From Haliclona indistincta (lineage: Eukaryota > Porifera > Demospongiae > Haplosclerida > Chalinidae), in assembly GCA_964017065.1 (NCBI GenBank), contig OZ024789.1:10749439-10813438 (forward strand): DNA of 64,000 nucleotides, given 5' to 3'. This document shows positions 58,842-64,000 of this stretch, piece after piece. The notes under the pieces were generated by a model, which saw nothing but the letters and a program-made list of their open reading frames with translations, did not search any database and had not been told where the DNA came from. The stretch's first letter is position 1; each line of letters opens with the position of its first letter. The position numbers were made by a program, and so were the translations under genes.

Positions 58842-61800
58842 ATGTCGGCGAGGTCACTGGTGTTTTGCGTTTTGTTAGCTCTTTGTTTCGTTTCGTTAGG
58901 ATCTTGCATGACTAGAAGTAGATCTGGATCAAGATCAATGTCGACGTCTAGATCTGGGTCGTCGTCAGCAAGCACTGCCACCGTCACCATTATGTGAGAT
59001 CGCATGCATGCATTCATCAGATCTTCTTAGCTAGGCCGTCATGAAACTGTTATGACTTCTTGTTTCATTGATCATGATAGGTTTGGTCTTGTCTACACTA
59101 CCACAGCCAGTGCACATGGTGCAGGATGCACTGAACCTCTCCCTACTGTTAAACTGAGCACGAGGAAGAGAATGAGTTCGAACAGTGATCCTGAAGACTG
59201 GAAGACAGTTCGAATTTTTTCAGGTAATTTGAACTGACTGTGATCATACTAAAAATTTTTAAAGGCAATTGTAGCAACCAGATGCAGACAATAACAGTAA
59301 ATAATGTTAGTCACACCTACAATGAAAGATATGAGTTCAGGATTGAGCTAAGTGTTGGTAGTCCCTGTCATTGTGTTGCTCCTATTGGCTCCTTCGGACT
59401 TGTACAAGAATGGAACAATGGTGATGCATTGTGCAATGCATCTGTCATTAGCCCGTATGTTCTCTGTGCTTCAAACTCGCAATACGTTGTTTACTCGACT
59501 AAGCGATTCAGAATATCAAATGGGCAAGTAACCGGAAATGATGATAACTGTGATGAGCAAAGTGGAGAAGATATGAATCATGCTCCAACTTTCTGTCCTG
59601 AAAGCAGCACGGTTTCACCTCATACAACCACCAGCTCTATTGTTGAGTCTTCACTTCTAGCTTGACACCCACAAACACACAAGCCTTCAACAGCACCCCA
59701 TCACTGTTATCAACACCTCTTTCATCAGTTGTCTACTTCACCAGCGCAGATCAATTCATGAACTCTACTGCAGCAATTGTCATTCCTTCGTCTATTCAAT
59801 CATTCGGTATTCCCTCCACTGCAATAGAAAATCTGTCTCCAACTTCTACAATAGAATCTACTGTCATTTTTTCAGCTACTGCTCTATCTCCTCTCACATT
59901 GATTCAATCTATCAGTAGTACTTCATTTGTGTCAGAAACGCCAACTCCAGAAATATTCTGCCCTAAAGACGGAATTTGGGAGAGAACCAAAGCATGCTCT
60001 TCTACTACACTACAAGTCTGTTCACCTGATCTAAAGACGAATGGTTAGTGCAACATAGAGGCTTTGATCATCTCACTGAAGAATTTCTTGTTACCAATTT
60101 TCAATCAATTTAAATGCAATCTTATAGGTATTCGTGTCTGTCATTGCAATGGTACATGGGGACCTGAACCATGTCAAGCAACTATTGGACAAGTAGAAAA
60201 ATTGGTATGTGTAAGGAATACTTTTATTGCCCAATATTGATTATTGTTAATGCTTTATTCAGATTTCAGATGAAAATGTTGAACTAGGCCTCGAGTTGTT
60301 ACTTGAGATACCACCTGATGCCATCAACAACACTCAGAGACTGGATGTGTTGAACCGTGCTTTTGAAAAGATATCAGAATTTGGCGAACAGTTTAACAGA
60401 TCTTTTGTAGAGGTATAGCACTGTGTCTTGTAATAATGAATTATATAGAGTTTATAATTAACTTCAGACAGCTATTGAAGTTGTTGGCACAAGCCCAACT
60501 GCTGAGGTACATAATTTACGTATGACTGTGCATACATGTATAATGATTCTGTTTTTTATATACAGAGTTATCCAGAGCCATTGTTGTTGTCTGTTCTGGA
60601 TATGATAGCTCTTGGTCTTGAAAGCAATGACAGTATTATCTCAACAGCTGAGGAATCCATAGGTTTGCTTATGTAGTTCAAATTAAAACACAACAATACA
60701 AATTTGTGTATAACCACAGTGTTGAGAGTGAGGAAAGCGATTCCTGACAGTGGTCGAGTACTGGGAATACAGGTTGACAATAACTACATTAGTCTGCCTG
60801 GAGAACTGTTTGAGAACTTGAATGAATCAGGTATAAATGAAAGATATACAATGTACACTTACAAATAAAATTATTAAAATTAATCTCTTTTAGAGTTTGT
60901 GGCATCCTTCTATTTTGAAAACATATCACATCTGCTCCCAGGAAGAAAGTAAAACCAATTAGTTGTAAAACGTCCAGATGTTGACTTGTTTTTTTCAACT
61001 CAGTCCAATCTCTCCGGTTATCTCATCAATTCTCAGCTGCACTGAGTGTCGTACCAGCAACCTAACAGAGAATGTGACCATACTCTTTGACTTGCCTTTA
61101 ACCAATGACACAGTTGAATGTGCATTTGTTGACTTGAGGTACAGCAAACCTCAGAAATCCGATATCATTGCTTAAATGTTGTACAGTAGTGGAGTAAATA
61201 AGACCAATTTTTGGAATACCAGTGGATGTATGACAGTGACATATGAGAATGGCTCAGTAATGTGTTCATGTAACCATCTCACACACTTTGCTATTCTTCT
61301 TAGTCCTGGCACAGAGGTAAGTATGTGACACTAAGAGACACAATAGATGCTTTGATGTCTATTAACTACATTTCCTCTCGACTAGATTCATCCACTACAT
61401 CAAAAGGTATTGACGGTGATAGGACAAGTGTTTGTGCCTATCTCACTGGTGTTCCTGTTGGCTACTGTTCTGACATTTGTACTACAAAAGTTAGTCAAAG
61501 ACTATGATGTTTATGCATTAATTTTGTTGTCACCTACTCACTATAATAATTATTTACTAACAAATCTCTGTGGAACATGCGTAACTACATTCACTGTATG
61601 TTGTGTGCCAACTTGATTGCTGCCCAGCTCGTGTTTGTAGTGGGTGTGGAGAGAACTGAGAATGAGGTAATGATTGTCCTCCTGTCCTCTCACTGATCAT
61701 CCACTCTCTTGCACTCAGGCTGTCTGTTCAGTCATTGCTGTGTTGCTCCACTACCTGTTCCTGGTGGTGTTCATGTGGATGCTAATGGAGGGTGTGGTCT

Positions 61801-62126
61801 TGTACGTGAAACTAGTGAAGGTTTTCATCAAACACCACAAGCGCTACATAGCTGCTTTCACTGTAGCTAGTTATGGTCAGCAACTGCCTATAAAATTACA
61901 CATTCTGGATCAGTGTTTTTGCTAAAGGTATTCCATTAGTATACATGGCTATTGTTGTTCCTCTTGGCTTCTTGGTCAACACTGATGGTATTGGTAACCA
62001 TTATGGACAATACAATACTACTAGTGAGCAGCCAGTGGCGTAAGTGGAAATATTCTCATCTCTCATGACCTGAGATAACTTTAACCCTTTAAGCCCTAAT
62101 GACGCCATTTGGCGTCATACATACTT

Positions 62127-62704
62127 TAGCCTCGTCCCCTGCCATTAATTTTCGCAACGAAACGAACGAATAAGCGAAAATTAAGGCCTGGTATCTATTG
62201 CATGGGTAATTGTGCGCATGCGCTACCTATGAAAACACGTGGCTTGCCTACTGATTGTCGATACAGGGCTGTATAAGGCCTGCTGTGCACAGCGTTGCTG
62301 TAGTTACGCTGCTGACGAATGCAGCAACGTGGTAGACGCCAGATACTGGGTTTTCGAAGATACTCTGTGAATGATTGTATTTCAAACATGTCAGCACAGA
62401 GTCACCATACACAGTAGAGACCGCGCGAACACAGACAGGACTTCGCTGCTCGTACTTGAGCACTAGATCCGCTTCTACAGGTTGCAACGCAGACAGTAGG
62501 CCTCTTAGAGCGCCATTTTCACGTGAATATACGGGCTAATATCACAAACAAATATTCAAGTGTGAACGGATTCCCCAGATTCTGGGGAATCATGGCGAAT
62601 GGTAAAAGGTCACCCTTGCAATAGATACCAGGCCCTTTTTTCGCGCTTCCGTTTTCGTTCGTCCGTTTCGTAAGCGAAAAAATTTGGCCTGGGGACGAGG
62701 CTAT
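62127..62704. mobile_element. Nested element Z, 578 bp
   Basis: Inverted ends TAGCCTCGTCCCC and GGGGACGAGGCTA, with a second inner inverted repeat GGCCTGGTATCTATTGCA. TACT next to both ends (left TACT-TTAGCC, right GGCTA-TACT) may be the target duplication. It is inserted in the left part of the piggyBac-like element. Superfamily not assigned. Confidence 0.7.
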
Positions 62705-62974
62705 ACTACTGACATACTTCAGACAGCATAACTTTATGAAAAAGTGCTAAAATATCCCCAAATTAAGCCAAATTGAAGAATACAAATAACCGCAAAAAAT
62801 TGACCGGTTTTAGGCGCACCCCCGTATTAGCGCCAGCATTTCTATGGCTTCAGTGCAAATTTCGCAACATTTGAGGAAAAAATGGCAGCCAAGACAAATT
62901 TTGGACATTTTATGGCTTCGGGTGCTCGGAAAACACATTTTTGCGCATTCTCTATGATCTGGTCTACATTTTAC

Positions 62975-63666
62975 CAGGAGTCCATAATCAACCGCGCCTA
63001 CTAAGAGTAGGAGTGTGAATCGCCCACGCTTTAATTGGATTTTCTGCCAGCGAACTGTCGCTAGCGGATATACTATTTTTAGCGCAGTTAGACCGCACCT
63101 CCTTGAACATGGGCAACCTGAGAGCAACTGTATGTACTCGTGAAAGCATCTGATAGCCTATCCAGCCACATCGTGGCGTCGCTAGATCACCTGTACGTTC
63201 GTGGTTCGGCTATCTGATTGTTTCGAAGCTGTTTATCGCTCGATCATACAACTGGATCCTTGGAGCTGCTGTGTTGACTTGTCAGCATAGCTGTTCCACT
63301 TCAGTTATGTGTTGTATCACGGCCACTAACCGTAACAACTACTGTTACAACTCAGGTAAGGAATGGAACTCTGAGAAACAGCTGACCAGTGATATAACAC
63401 GAAGCTTTGATGGAACGGAAGACAGCCACGCTCACGAGGATTGGCGAAGGCAACGACGGTCTTGTAAATCGAGCTAGAAATAGAGACCAGGATGCTTCCT
63501 CAGCGCTTAGATCATAGACAACTCTCTGTCTTCAGTATTGAGCTGCCATCTTCAAGCGCTAAAAATAGTATATCCGCTAGCGACAGTTCGCTGGCAGAAA
63601 ATCCAATTAAAGCGTGGGCGATTCACACTCCTACTCTTAGTAGGCGCGGTTAATTATGGACTCCTG
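62975..63666. mobile_element. Nested element W, 692 bp, hAT-like
   Basis: Inverted ends of over 100 bases beginning CAGGAGTCCATAAT, with near-perfect arms 62975-63085 and 63555-63666. ATTTTAC occurs on both sides (the 8th base differs, C versus G), which fits an 8-bp hAT target with one change. It is inserted in the right part of the piggyBac-like element and has no convincing transposase frame. Confidence 0.7.
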
Positions 63667-64000
63667 ATTTTACATTGACCAAAACCACTGCTATTTACAT
63701 GTACTTTTCAGTAGCCAGCCCCAAAATACTAACTTTGAGCAAAATTTGACGAGGTCGCTGCACTTTATCGGCTTCACTTTCGAAGTGGGAGGGGCATATC
63801 GACCGACTTGAGTGTGGGCAATTGCGGCTACTCACTGGCGTAAAAGGACGCAAATTTGAGACCAGTAGCACAAAAGACACACGAGATATTCACGATAGAA
63901 GTGGTCAGCCTTTACGAGGTTAAAATTTTTAGCAAGATAATTTAGTAATTAAAGGGTTAAATGCTGTTTTAGGTGCTGGCTACGATATGATATACATTTT

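Larger units (their letters stand above)
62095..63956. mobile_element. piggyBac-like element, TTAA target, host of two nested elements
   Basis: Ends CCCTTTAA...TTAAAGGG with TTAA on both sides (62091-62094 and 63957-63960). The gene 6 relic intron (43315-43372) shows the empty site, ACTTTTAATGC. The outer parts match the 344-bp MITE at 26501-26844. Elements Z and W sit inside. Next to the left end is the short palindrome GACGCCATTTGGCGTC. No transposase frame is recognised. Confidence 0.8.
58842..64000 (+). pseudogene. Gene 9: adhesion GPCR, ectodomain type I, frameshifted, cut by the window edge
   Basis: Exons: 58842-58993, 59081-59223, 59265-60043, 60128-60204, 60263-60412, 60468-60506, 60566-60662, 60720-60830, 60894-60948, 61004-61138, 61187-61316 (GPS), 61386-61489, 61564-61666, 61719-61875, 61928-62039, and 63973 onward. 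The signal peptide (MSARSLVFCVLLALCFVSL) is followed by an Arg/Ser-rich linker unlike the others. Exon 3 is out of frame after VESS (stop at 59663; total 779 bases, not a multiple of three). Exon 13 has lost its acceptor: AA precedes ATCTCTGTGG where relatives have AG. Intron 15 carries 1.86 kb of nested transposons. TM6-7 and the tail lie beyond the window. It is probably non-functional unless alternative splicing rescues it. Confidence 0.8.

Noticed and set aside
63271..63477. Possible small gene inside element W
   Set aside because: It lies wholly in the loop of an inverted-repeat transposon, is short and has no recognisable domain.

Overview
The window is AT-rich eukaryotic (metazoan) DNA. 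Its genes are split into about 21 short exons with GT/AG introns, many of them 45-110 bases long. There are no prokaryotic operon features. The compact introns, the dense tandem array and the lineage-specific adhesion-GPCR expansion fit a sponge or another early-branching invertebrate. This assignment is an inference; nothing in the sequence names the species.

All recognisable host genes lie on the + strand and belong to one family: adhesion G-protein-coupled receptors (family B2). The shared layout is a signal peptide (exon 1), an unrecognised Cys-containing N-terminal domain (exon 2 and the first part of exon 3), a Ser/Thr-rich mucin-like stalk (rest of exon 3), a hormone-receptor-like Cys module (end of exon 3 plus exon 4), a GAIN domain (exons 5-11) ending in the GPS autoproteolysis motif CNHLTHF, seven membrane segments (exons 12-18) and a short cytoplasmic tail (exons 19-21). 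Exon phases are the same in every copy, and the summed coding lengths of genes 2, 3 and 8 are exact multiples of three.

Layout: P1 fragment (0.8-1.7 kb), gene 1 (3.3-11.8 kb, broken), gene 2 (13.0-18.0 kb, intact), P2 fragment (18.6-19.5 kb), gene 3 (20.7-28.1 kb, intact), gene 4 (28.8-34.5 kb, one frameshift), P3 fragment (34.7-36.8 kb), gene 5 (37.2-42.8 kb, exon 10 split by a transposon), gene 6 relic (43.2-44.3 kb), gene 7 (44.5-50.8 kb, mosaic pseudogene), P4 fragment (51.3-52.9 kb, with one intron precisely lost), gene 8 (53.5-57.7 kb, intact), gene 9 (58.8 kb to the window end, broken). The block P1-gene 1-gene 2 is repeated as P2-gene 3-gene 4, so a 16-17 kb segment was duplicated in tandem. 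The right half is a second duplication series with another ectodomain mix.

The spaces and introns are filled with mobile DNA: LINE reverse-transcriptase fragments, a solo LTR with a 5-bp target duplication, piggyBac-like (TTAA), hAT-like (8-bp duplication) and Mutator-like (10-bp duplication) non-autonomous elements, hairpin-rich elements, a foldback element, minisatellites and microsatellites. Several are nested. The picture is a birth-and-death receptor cluster: three intact receptors among six broken or partial ones and several fragments. The 7TM exons are almost identical between copies, while ectodomains and tails vary and are exchanged between copies.
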